Translations under genes and position numbers: made by a program
Assembly: GCA_007695205.1 (NCBI GenBank)
Contig: REEF01000445.1
Span: 1-15,971 of the forward strand
Reading direction: 5' to 3'
DNA length: 15,971 bases
From: Planctomycetaceae bacterium
GTDB lineage: Bacteria > Planctomycetota > Planctomycetia > Pirellulales > Pirellulaceae
Shown here: in pieces, positions 1 through 6,872 of the stretch
How positions within the stretch are numbered: position 1 is the stretch's first letter
How the letters are laid out: every line of letters begins with the position of its first letter
The notes under the pieces: generated by a model
The model's input: the letters and a program-made list of their open reading frames with translations, nothing else
What the model was told of the DNA's origin: nothing
The model's database searches: none

Positions 1-1
1 C

Positions 2-2734
2 TTGCGCGGGCCGGACAATAATGCGGTGGCTCAGGACAGTGCCGTGGGACCACCAGAGCGCATGCAGTGGGTAAACGGACCGGCCTATGCGCGGAGCCAC
101 GAGATCAATTCGAGCATGGCTGGCATGGTTTCGGCGGGCGGGCGTTTGTTTTACATCTGGGACGAAGGGCCCTTAGGCTTGGCCGACCCCCGTTTTCCAG
201 CCAAGTGGGCGCTGATCGCGCGGGATGGATTCAACGGAAAAACGCTCTGGAAACAACCGCTGCCCGATTGGGGCTGGCAACAATGGCATGCGGCTTCGCG
301 ATGGGACGATCCGCGCGAGCGGGCTCAGATGTTGCGGCATCTACCGGCCACGCTGCCGCGACGCTTGGTGGCCACCGCAGACCGTTTGTACGTGACGTTA
401 GGCTACGACGCGCCGGTCAGCGTGCTGGACGCTGCCACAGGCCAGTTGCTGCAAACATTTGCCGACACCGAATTGGCGGACGAACTGCTGCTGGTCGACG
501 ACATGTTGGTCGTACGTGTCCGCACCCCGGACCATCGCCCGGACCGGAACGTGTGGAGCAATATGGCCATTCGGCAGAGCGGACGCGTGATGGCCGTCGA
601 CGCTCGAAACGGCCGTATGCTGTGGCAGGGCGAGCCCGAAACGATGGCGCCGTTGACGCTGGCCGTCCGAGGCCCACGGGTTTTCTACTCGAACTACGAC
701 CGAGTTGTCTGCCTGGACCGCAGCAGCGGGAACGAGCTTTGGCGAAGCGAGCCGGCCGATGGCGGCAACGGGCATCGCGGCACGGGCGGCACGTTGGTGG
801 CTCGCGACGACGTCGTACTGTACGCCCAGGTGCCGTCTTCCGGCGGGGGGCACTTCGGGCAACTTCGAGCTTTCTCGGCAGAGACCGGCCGGTTGCTGTG
901 GACCGGCCCGCGCTACGCTGGGCCCGGGATCACCAATCCGCCTGACCTGTTCGTGATCGATGACCTGGTCTGGCTTGGCGAAACCCGGTTGCCGGTGGAC
1001 AACATGGAAACGGAAATGTGGCGTGCGGGATACGATCCGCTCACCGGTCAGGTCGTCCGCGAGGTCTCCGTGCCCAAGTTGAAAAGTCCGGGCCACCATT
1101 ACCGGTGCTACCGGAGCAAAGCCACCGAGCGGTATCTGCTGCTCCCCAAGCGGGGCATCGAGTTCTTGGATCTGTTGGGCGACGACCACATGCGACACGA
1201 CTGGCTCCGCGCACCCTGCATCTACGGCGCGCTGCCGTGCAACGGGATGCTGTATGTCGCGCCGCACCAATGCGTCTGCTACCAAGGAGTGTTGCTGTCG
1301 AATTTCAACGCCTTGATTGCGGCGCCAGACTCGAAGACCGCAGCCGTCGAACCATCTGACGATGTACCACGATTACGGAAAGGCCCAGCGTACGGGACAT
1401 GGGAAAATCCATCCTCGATAATCGAAGATCCCGACGCTTGGCCCATGTATCGTCGCGACCCGCAACGCAGCGGCAGCATCGGCACCACCGTGGCAGACGA
1501 CCTGCCCCAGCGTTGGGAAGTAGCTTTCGACGGTCCGGTGACGCCGCCCGTCGTGGCCGAAGGGCGATTGCTGGTGGCGGAGAAGGACGCTCATACGGTC
1601 CATGCGTTGGATGCCGATACAGGTCAGAGCTTGTGGACCTACACGGCAGACGCCCGCATCGATTCGCCGCCAACGATCCACGGCGATCGGGTGCTGTTTG
1701 GTTCGGCAGATGGCTGCGTCTATTGTCTGCGGGTTGAGGACGGAGCCGAGGCATGGCGGTTCCAAGCCGCTCCCGAAGAACGGCAGATCGCTGCCTTTGG
1801 GCAGTTCGAATCGGCTTGGCCCGTGCATGGCAGCGTGGTTGTCCAAGACGATGTTACCGTCGATCCGCCGCGCACGCTTGTGTACTTCACGGCTGGCCGA
1901 TCGACATTCCTGGACGGCGGCATTCATGTCTACGGCCTTGATCCGCAGACGGGGCAGGTGATCCATCAGACGGTGTTGAGCGGCCCGCATCCCGACCCCA
2001 CGAAGGACACGGGTGGGGCTGGATACATCGATGGGGCCAAGTCGGACCTGCTGGTCAGCGATGGAAGCGATCTATTCTTGCATCAGGAACGGTTTCGCAG
2101 TGATTTGGAGCGTTTTCCGGCACCGATGCAGCAATTGGAAAGAGAACGAGGCGGGTTCCGAATCTACCCGGCTTTTGCCGATCGAGGGTCCCATGCCAAG
2201 CGTCTGATCGCCACCCGTGGATTCCTGGACGATTCGTACAACGAAGGCACCTACTGGACCTATGGCGATCGTTGGCCCGGCTGGGATCGGCACATGCGCG
2301 GCGTCCCGGCTTACGGGCAGATCCTGTCGTTTGATGAACAAACATTGTACGGCGTGCACGTGTTCACCGAGACCGTACGCGTCCGACGCGGCTTCTTCCC
2401 GGGCACCAAGGGCTATCGCCTGTTCGCCCGAGAACACGACGCGAAGAAGGACTCGTGGTCGGTCTTCATCCCGGTACGAGTGCGAGCGATGGTGGCGGCC
2501 GGAGATAAGCTGTTCGTGGCTGGTCCGCCCGACGTCGTACCGGACGACGACCCGCTGGCTGCTTTCGAAGGCCGGATGGGTGCGATGTTGTGGGCCTTTG
2601 CTGCAGACAGCGGCCAGAAGCTGGCCGAAGTCGCCAAGTTGGACTCACCGCCCGCCTATGATGGCCTGATCGCCGCCGCAGGCCGATTATACCTGACCGA
2701 CGAATCGGGACGCGTCATCTGCTATGGGCATTAA
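2..2734 (+). CDS. PQQ-like beta-propeller repeat protein (5' end missing)
   Basis: The reading frame is open from the left edge to a TAA at 2732-2734, giving 910 codons. The true start lies upstream: the first visible residues (RGPDNNAVAQDSAVGPPERM) read as the middle of a protein. Propeller-blade motifs of the form D-x-x-[TN]G-x-x-LW recur: FNGKTLW (about residue 78), ARNGRMLW, SSGNELW, ETGRLLW, then DADTGQSLW and EDGAEAW further on. A second propeller appears to begin near residue 480 with WPMYRRDPQRSG, a typical first-blade motif. The visible part is therefore two consecutive beta-propellers. Proteins of this layout are common in planctomycetes; their substrates are mostly unknown and PQQ binding is often unproven. 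The name describes the fold and should not be read as dehydrogenase activity. The localisation signal, if any, is outside the window. Confidence 0.85.
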   Translation: MRGPDNNAVAQDSAVGPPERMQWVNGPAYARSHEINSSMAGMVSAGGRLFYIWDEGPLGLADPRFPAKWALIARDGFNGKTLWKQPLPDWGWQQWHAASRWDDPRERAQMLRHLPATLPRRLVATADRLYVTLGYDAPVSVLDAATGQLLQTFADTELADELLLVDDMLVVRVRTPDHRPDRNVWSNMAIRQSGRVMAVDARNGRMLWQGEPETMAPLTLAVRGPRVFYSNYDRVVCLDRSSGNELWRSEPADGGNGHRGTGGTLVARDDVVLYAQVPSSGGGHFGQLRAFSAETGRLLWTGPRYAGPGITNPPDLFVIDDLVWLGETRLPVDNMETEMWRAGYDPLTGQVVREVSVPKLKSPGHHYRCYRSKATERYLLLPKRGIEFLDLLGDDHMRHDWLRAPCIYGALPCNGMLYVAPHQCVCYQGVLLSNFNALIAAPDSKTAAVEPSDDVPRLRKGPAYGTWENPSSIIEDPDAWPMYRRDPQRSGSIGTTVADDLPQRWEVAFDGPVTPPVVAEGRLLVAEKDAHTVHALDADTGQSLWTYTADARIDSPPTIHGDRVLFGSADGCVYCLRVEDGAEAWRFQAAPEERQIAAFGQFESAWPVHGSVVVQDDVTVDPPRTLVYFTAGRSTFLDGGIHVYGLDPQTGQVIHQTVLSGPHPDPTKDTGGAGYIDGAKSDLLVSDGSDLFLHQERFRSDLERFPAPMQQLERERGGFRIYPAFADRGSHAKRLIATRGFLDDSYNEGTYWTYGDRWPGWDRHMRGVPAYGQILSFDEQTLYGVHVFTETVRVRRGFFPGTKGYRLFAREHDAKKDSWSVFIPVRVRAMVAAGDKLFVAGPPDVVPDDDPLAAFEGRMGAMLWAFAADSGQKLAEVAKLDSPPAYDGLIAAAGRLYLTDESGRVICYGH

Positions 2735-2745
2735 GCTCTGTGAGA

Positions 2746-2765
2746 AAAGGGTGGGGCGACCCTTT
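2746..2765 (+). terminator. Possible terminator hairpin after the propeller gene
   Basis: AAAGGGT (2746-2752) pairs perfectly with ACCCTTT (2759-2765) across a 6-nt loop (GGGGCG), 12 nt after the stop codon. No U-tract follows, so intrinsic termination is uncertain. The position just after a stop codon supports a 3'-end role. Confidence 0.4.
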
Positions 2766-2802
2766 GGAGAGCACACTGAAAAACCCAAACTTACGGTGTG
2801 CC

Positions 2803-2826
2803 CGGAGAGGGGCAGGCCCCTTTTCG
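2803..2826. terminator. Possible bidirectional terminator hairpin between convergent genes
   Basis: A 10-bp stem can form between 2803-2812 and 2817-2826, with four G-C pairs next to a CAGG loop and two G-U wobbles in the plus-strand RNA. The right arm contains TTTT. It lies 63 bp past the mqnD stop on the minus strand and about 70 bp past the propeller stop on the plus strand, so it could serve both transcripts. Confidence 0.4.
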
Positions 2827-2888
2827 ACAGAGCCTAGCCTGCTTTCCTCACAAAACCTGAACTGCGACAATAGCCGCATTGCCGGTGC

Positions 2889-3758
2889 TTAGCGTTGCAC
2901 GAACTCAGGCACGATCAACCGGTCGATCACCCCAGCCGTATGTCCGCGTCGCAGCAGCTCGGCGATGGCCTCTCGACCGCGTGGGCCGAAGTCCAACGTC
3001 CACTCGTTCACATACATCCCCACGAAGCGGTCGGCACTGTCATTGTCCAGCCCTCGCCCAAACTGCAACGCGTAATCAAGCGCTTCCTTGCGATGGTCCA
3101 AGCCATACTGAATGCTGCGGTATAACAACTGCTCGACCTCGCGAACGGTCTGGTTGCCCAGATCCTTGCGGATCGCGTTGGCACCTAACGGCAACGGAAG
3201 ACTGGTCTGGTCGTACCACCATTGTCCCAAGTCGACCAGCAACTGCAGATTCTGCCGGGCGTATGTCAACTGGCCTTCGTGGATCACCAAGCCCGCGTCG
3301 ATGGGCTGCCCCTGGTAGTTCCCTTGAGCGGTAACATCCAGAATCTGGTCAAAAGGTACCACGACATGCTGGAAATCGCTGCCAAGGCACATTCGCAGGA
3401 CCAAGTAGGCCGTCGTCAACGTGCCGGGTACCGCGACCACTCGGTTTCGCACGTCTTCGAGCGACGTTCCTGGCTTGGCGACCACCATTGGGCCATACTG
3501 GTCCCCCATGCTGGCGCCGCAGTTGCACAGTAGGTATTTGTCCTGCAAGTAAGCGTAGGCATGCAGGCTGACGGCGGTCAGCTCCAGGTCACCCCCCAGC
3601 GCCCGGCGGTTAAGCGTTTCGATATCGACCAGTTCGTGCTGGAATCGGTAACGACCGGTTTCCAATCGCTCGGCGGCCAACGCGAAGAACATAAAGGCAT
3701 CATCGGGATCGGGACTGTGACCGACTCGGATAAGCTGTGAATCCTGTGGATTGTTCAA
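2889..3758 (-). CDS. mqnD: 1,4-dihydroxy-6-naphthoate synthase MqnD (futalosine menaquinone pathway)
   Basis: MqnD converts cyclic dehypoxanthine futalosine to 1,4-dihydroxy-6-naphthoate in the alternative (futalosine) menaquinone pathway. The N-terminal GHSPDPDDAFMF matches the family's phosphate/substrate-loop signature. It is followed by DIETLNRRAL, VSLHAYAYL, the VPGTLTTAYL loop and LVIHEGQLTY, whose His (residue 160 with the start chosen here) corresponds to the catalytic histidine of characterised MqnD. LGQWWYDQTSLPLPLG is the second family signature. The frame can be extended to a TTG at 3776, but AAGGAG at 3772-3767 lies inside that extension and is 8 nt upstream of the TTG at 3758-3756, so I place the start at 3758 (289 aa, N-terminus MNNPQDSQL). 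The gene lies 29 bp downstream of a secreted unknown protein on the same strand and is probably the last gene of that operon. No other mqn gene is in the window. Confidence 0.92.
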   Translation of the reverse strand: MNNPQDSQLIRVGHSPDPDDAFMFFALAAERLETGRYRFQHELVDIETLNRRALGGDLELTAVSLHAYAYLQDKYLLCNCGASMGDQYGPMVVAKPGTSLEDVRNRVVAVPGTLTTAYLVLRMCLGSDFQHVVVPFDQILDVTAQGNYQGQPIDAGLVIHEGQLTYARQNLQLLVDLGQWWYDQTSLPLPLGANAIRKDLGNQTVREVEQLLYRSIQYGLDHRKEALDYALQFGRGLDNDSADRFVGMYVNEWTLDFGPRGREAIAELLRRGHTAGVIDRLIVPEFVQR

Positions 3759-3766
3759 AGCCAAAT

Positions 3767-3772
3767 CTCCTT
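3767..3772 (-). promoter_or_regulatory. Ribosome binding site that sets the mqnD start
   Basis: AAGGAG (minus strand, 3772 to 3767) sits 8 nt before the TTG at 3758-3756. It argues against the in-frame TTG at 3776, which lies upstream of this site, and against the TTG at 3764, which is only 2 nt away. Confidence 0.6.
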
Positions 3773-3787
3773 CCAACGTAACGGCGA

Positions 3788-4753
3788 CTAATGCACTAAG
3801 TAGACCGTGGGGTCGTCAAGAATCCAAGGTGTCGACCACGATTTTCCATCGTCGCTACTGCAAACGTTGAAAAAGAACGTCTTGAACGTCAAAGCGCGAA
3901 ACCCGTACGGATACTCGGATCCCAAGCGATCCGCAGCGGTCAAATCGTCGACGCCTGGTTTGGCAAAATAATGCACACCGCCATCGGGAGTCATCGAGAT
4001 GCCTAGCGTCCACCAGCCAGTGATGGGAATCTGCCGGCTGCGATAGTCATTTCCTCTGCGATTGGCTCGTAGACGAAAGTGGGCATAGTCGTGTTCGCCC
4101 CCATCAGGTTTGCTCTCGAATTCGATGAAGATCCCAGGCCAATAAGTATCCAGGCCCACCTGACTGGTAACCGGCGTCCTGGAGGCGGGGGAGCGAACCG
4201 TGGCCGTTTCCAGCGCCACGCGAAATCCAAAATGAGGTCCCGACCGCCTTTCCCATTGATCGACGGGTGGCAGAAACACTCGCACGACCACACTGGGACC
4301 GCGGGTGACGGGGATCGCGCCGCCCAAGCGATACGAGACATCGGCCACCAGGTCATCTTGAGCCAATTGGAATCCAGGTTGGCCTGGGATGCCCGTCTGC
4401 AGTGATTGCAGCAATAGCGAGCCGCGGCTACCCGGAAGCCCCCCCAGTGGTGTGTCAACTCGGCGGACGATATCCGGATGCCCCCGCTTGACGCTTTCGT
4501 ACCAACGTCCGTTTGCCGAATAGCCTGCGGGAAGCCGTTCGTGGCCGTCGAGATCACGGGAACTCTTGGGCCAGTGGAAGTGATATTCCCATTGCGGGTC
4601 CTCGAAGTCATCACCGACTTGGGTCACGACGCTCCCCGTTCCGGGAACAATCAACTGGGCGATGGTTGCCGTGGGAAGGAAGACCTGGATCAGAACCAAA
4701 ATCAAGACCAACCCGATAACGTGACGGATGTCGATTTTCCGCTCATGCGGCAC
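3788..4753 (-). CDS. Secreted protein of unknown function, probable beta-sandwich
   Basis: The protein is 321 aa from the GTG at 4753-4751. The frame extends further upstream, but that extension is Arg/Ser-rich and overlaps the preceding gene. The GTG gives a clean signal peptide: a basic start (MPHERKIDIRH), then the hydrophobic stretch VIGLVLILVLIQVFLP, with probable cleavage near residue 32-33 (TIA-Q). The mature part opens with DDFEDPQWEYHFHWP and is rich in predicted strands. Segments such as YWPGIFIEFES (about 204-214) and GWWTLGISMTPDGGVHYFA (about 246-264) resemble concanavalin/LamG-like jelly-roll domains. That fold is my inference and I see no catalytic signature. The start overlaps the stop of the upstream gene by 11 bp, suggesting translational coupling, and mqnD follows after 29 bp. 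I do not recognise the family beyond the likelihood that it is planctomycete-specific. Confidence 0.75.
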   Translation of the reverse strand: MPHERKIDIRHVIGLVLILVLIQVFLPTATIAQLIVPGTGSVVTQVGDDFEDPQWEYHFHWPKSSRDLDGHERLPAGYSANGRWYESVKRGHPDIVRRVDTPLGGLPGSRGSLLLQSLQTGIPGQPGFQLAQDDLVADVSYRLGGAIPVTRGPSVVVRVFLPPVDQWERRSGPHFGFRVALETATVRSPASRTPVTSQVGLDTYWPGIFIEFESKPDGGEHDYAHFRLRANRRGNDYRSRQIPITGWWTLGISMTPDGGVHYFAKPGVDDLTAADRLGSEYPYGFRALTFKTFFFNVCSSDDGKSWSTPWILDDPTVYLVH

Positions 4754-5018
4754 GAAGTGCGCTGGTCTGGTCGGTGGGCGACGCGTCTGCTGCCGACAAC
4801 ACTCGAACGACCCTGCCCTGCGCGCCGTAGACTTTGATTTGTGCTTCTTCGATAAACCAGACGGCCTCGAACGCACCGCAGCGAAATCGGCGTCCACAGT
4901 ACAGGTCCTCACAGATCAGGATGTGCTCGGTCATCCGAATCGAGGGGCCCGCACCAAGTTGACCAAAGACGTCTCGCACCGTCTGGCGAACGCTGTCCAA
5001 AATGCTCGCATGCTGCAT
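4743..5018 (-). CDS. Small conserved-looking protein of unknown function (91 aa)
   Basis: The ATG at 5018-5016 gives MQHASILDSVRQTVRDVFGQ, an amphipathic helical start. A beta-rich core follows with ILICEDLYCGRRFRC (Cys at about 36, 41 and 47) and AVWFIEEAQIKVYG, then a loose Ala/Ser/Thr tail. AAGGA lies 11 nt upstream. The frame is open further up to a TTG at 5135, with in-frame ATGs at 5126 and 5069, but that upstream stretch looks less protein-like and those starts lack a well-spaced ribosome site. The stop TGA (4745-4743) overlaps the GTG of the next gene by 11 bp. The gene is probably first in an operon with the secreted protein and mqnD. There is no signal peptide or transmembrane segment, so it is probably cytoplasmic. 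I do not recognise a named family. Confidence 0.65.
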   Translation of the reverse strand: MQHASILDSVRQTVRDVFGQLGAGPSIRMTEHILICEDLYCGRRFRCGAFEAVWFIEEAQIKVYGAQGRVVRVLSAADASPTDQTSALRAA

Positions 5019-5424
5019 ACGGCCAATGGTCCTTGTTACCTGGGGGCGACGGATGTCCTGAATAACCATCGGCTGAAGGAATCGCGATAATTGGCAGAAT
5101 CCAAGCCGGAGATATTTTCTGCTCATCTTTCCCAATTTCCACTTTTTGGGATCGAGGTTGAAATTCTGTCCGTCGACGCGTTTTGGGCCAGTCTTATAGC
5201 ACTTCCTGTCTTGCCTAAACCACTCATTTCATCGCCATGGATACTCAGACAACTCGATTCTCGCCGCAAACTCGTCGTAAATTGCCAAAATGCTTTAACT
5301 GACACGATCGTTACAGCCGAAATAATCAGCAAAGGCAGGAAGAGAATCCTCATTCTTGGATTCGCTATGTTTGTATCCCCCCCATCGAAGGAGATGCGGC
5401 TTTCGAGTTGCATTTAGCAAAACC
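5019..5424. other. Divergent intergenic region between the mqnD operon and the BBP7 gene
   Basis: These 406 bp contain no convincing gene. They hold a candidate plus-strand promoter (5299-5326). On the minus strand there is a TATAAG (5198-5193) resembling a -10 box but without a good -35, and there is a 6-bp inverted repeat GAATCC/GGATTC (5344-5349 and 5358-5363). A well-formed AAGGAG (5388-5393) has no suitably spaced start codon for a long frame: the adjacent ATG at 5394 has no spacing and opens only a 7-codon frame. Confidence 0.55.
5299..5326 (+). promoter_or_regulatory. Candidate sigma70-type promoter of the BBP7 gene
   Basis: CTGACA (5299-5304) and AATAAT (5321-5326) each match the consensus at 5 of 6 positions and are separated by 16 bp. 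Transcription from here would leave a leader of about 90 nt before the ATG at 5425. This is pattern match only. Confidence 0.35.
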
Positions 5425-6777
5425 ATGCCTCGTCTTGCAACCATTTTGATGACCGTCGGTTTACTTGGATCGTTGCTGGCTTCGCCGGTGTCCATTACTG
5501 GGCTCGCCACCGAGTTTCGCACCACAAGTGGGAACCGAACCATCGTTCGCTCGGTTTCGGCAACAACTCGTTTGGGATTCGACGATGACTCCGAGGGGCT
5601 GATGGACGCTCCGAGTTATCAGCCCGGTGTGGAGGGATTCGGAGCCTTCGATCATGGCGGTTACATGATGGAGTATGGCGGCGGCTGTCAAGTCGGTGGC
5701 GATTGTGGAGTCGGCATGGGCTGTGGAGTCGGCATGGGCTGTTACGAACCGCTATGTGTCGAAAGGTTCTGGGTGGAGTTGGAGTTCCTTCTTTGGTGGC
5801 GCGAGTCTCGCTTTTACCCAGCTTTGGTGACGGGGAATGACCCAGGGGTTCTGCCTGAAGCCACCGTGTTGTTCGGAGGCAGCACCGTCAGTGAGCAAGC
5901 GAGACCTGGTGGGCGGTTGCAGTTTGGCATGTGGCTGGACGACTGTCAGTGCCTGGGCATCGGCGGGCGTTTCGTTTCGATCGGGGAAGCGAAAAACCGG
6001 TTCGAGCTGAACTCAGGCGACCTGCCTTTTTTCGCTCGCCCCTTCTTCGACGATGCGAGCGGTCAACAAGAGGCGTTGGTCATCGACAACATGGGGACGC
6101 TAGGGACCACCCAGGGCCGGATCCAGGTGCTCACCGAATCTGAGTTCCTGGCAGCAGACGCCTTCCTGCGTTGCTTGCTGATGCGGACCGGTAATTCACG
6201 CCTGGACTTTCTGTTCGGTTACCAAATGGGCCGTTTGAACGAGAGCCTGTTGATCGAGTCCACCAGCTCCTCGACCGGCACGACAACGGCCGCCAGTTCC
6301 CTTAGCGTCCGCGATTCGTTTCAGACAAGAAATGAATTTCACGGAGGTCACTTTGGTATTCAAGGCCGTTACCAAAGGGGCTGCTGGGGATTGGAACTGA
6401 TGGCCAAGTTTGGTTTTGGCAACATGAACCAGCGGGCGGAGTTGAGCGGAGCGACCGATCCGAACCGTCCAAACTCGGGTCTGCTGGTCCAGCAGGGCAG
6501 TAATGCTGGGTCCCATACGAGGGACACGTTTTCGTACATGCACGACACGGGGATCAAGCTATTTTATCATCCTGTAGATCGCGTCAAATTGTCCGTGGGC
6601 TACAACCTGATGTTCTTCAGCAGCGTGTTGCGACCTGGCGATCAAATCGACACGATGGTCGACAGCCGTTTCTTCGGTCCTCAGCCGCCCCCCAACGCAG
6701 TCCACCCAGCGTTCAACTTCAATTCGACTCATTTCTATGCTCACGGATTGAATCTGGGTCTCGAGTACCGCTTCTAA
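5425..6777 (+). CDS. BBP7 family outer-membrane beta-barrel protein
   Basis: This is a 450-aa exported protein. The first residues form a signal peptide (MPRLATILMTVGLLGSLLAS, cleavage around 20-29). A Gly/Cys-rich stretch follows at about 85-111, including two copies of CGVGMG encoded by a perfect 18-bp tandem duplication. The barrel begins near FWVELEFLLWWRESRF (115-130), the usual opening of planctomycete BBP7 putative porins. Alternating strands such as LDFLFGYQMGRL, GIQGRYQRGCWGLELMAKFGFG and VKLSVGYNLMFF follow. The chain ends in LGLEYRF, and a C-terminal Phe is the usual signal for BAM-dependent outer-membrane insertion. The ATG at 5425 fits the signal peptide but has no ribosome site in range; the frame is open upstream to 5356, but the added residues are basic and not signal-like. 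Its cargo, if it is a porin, is unknown. A separate promoter precedes the next gene, so it may be monocistronic. Confidence 0.85.
   Translation: MPRLATILMTVGLLGSLLASPVSITGLATEFRTTSGNRTIVRSVSATTRLGFDDDSEGLMDAPSYQPGVEGFGAFDHGGYMMEYGGGCQVGGDCGVGMGCGVGMGCYEPLCVERFWVELEFLLWWRESRFYPALVTGNDPGVLPEATVLFGGSTVSEQARPGGRLQFGMWLDDCQCLGIGGRFVSIGEAKNRFELNSGDLPFFARPFFDDASGQQEALVIDNMGTLGTTQGRIQVLTESEFLAADAFLRCLLMRTGNSRLDFLFGYQMGRLNESLLIESTSSSTGTTTAASSLSVRDSFQTRNEFHGGHFGIQGRYQRGCWGLELMAKFGFGNMNQRAELSGATDPNRPNSGLLVQQGSNAGSHTRDTFSYMHDTGIKLFYHPVDRVKLSVGYNLMFFSSVLRPGDQIDTMVDSRFFGPQPPPNAVHPAFNFNSTHFYAHGLNLGLEYRF
5704..5739 (+). repeat. 18-bp perfect tandem duplication inside the BBP7 gene
   Basis: TGTGGAGTCGGCATGGGC occurs at 5704-5721 and again at 5722-5739. 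It encodes two copies of CGVGMG in the Cys/Gly-rich segment just before the barrel, and the frame is kept. Confidence 0.9.
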
Positions 6778-6794
6778 CGAGTTACGGTGATTTC

Positions 6795-6823
6795 TTGACG
6801 CTTCCAGTTTGGCCATCTAGGAT
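6795..6823 (+). promoter_or_regulatory. Candidate sigma70-type promoter of the alpha/beta-hydrolase gene
   Basis: TTGACG (6795-6800, 5 of 6) and TAGGAT (6818-6823, 4 of 6) are separated by exactly 17 bp. They lie between the BBP7 stop and the next start and would give a leader of about 43 nt. This is the best-looking promoter in the window. Confidence 0.5.
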
Positions 6824-6872
6824 ACAGTAAGGCAACGCAACAGAATCTTGGCGTCGAGAAGGGAGAAGAGCG

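Larger units (their letters stand above)
2735..2833. repeat. Palindromic intergenic element with 7-bp terminal inverted repeats
   Basis: This segment starts directly after the stop codon of the propeller gene. It is bounded by GCTCTGT (2735-2741) and its exact reverse complement ACAGAGC (2827-2833). The symmetry continues inward: GAAAAGGG on the left (2744-2751) matches CCCTTTTC on the right (2818-2825) with a 1-nt offset. Two smaller hairpins sit inside (see the two terminator entries), plus a GCACAC/GTGTGC pair (2771-2776 and 2796-2801). It lies between convergent genes and carries no reading frame. It could be a REP/MITE-like repeat, a bidirectional terminator, or both. No target-site duplication is obvious. 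Confidence 0.5.

Noticed and set aside
398..1285. A 295-codon minus-strand frame opposite the propeller gene
   Set aside because: The plus strand carries repeated propeller-blade motifs throughout; the antisense product has none of its own.
5123..5417. Short frames on both strands in the intergenic region upstream of the BBP7 gene
   Set aside because: They lack a convincing ribosome site and domain, overlap one another on opposite strands, and coincide with the probable promoter region.
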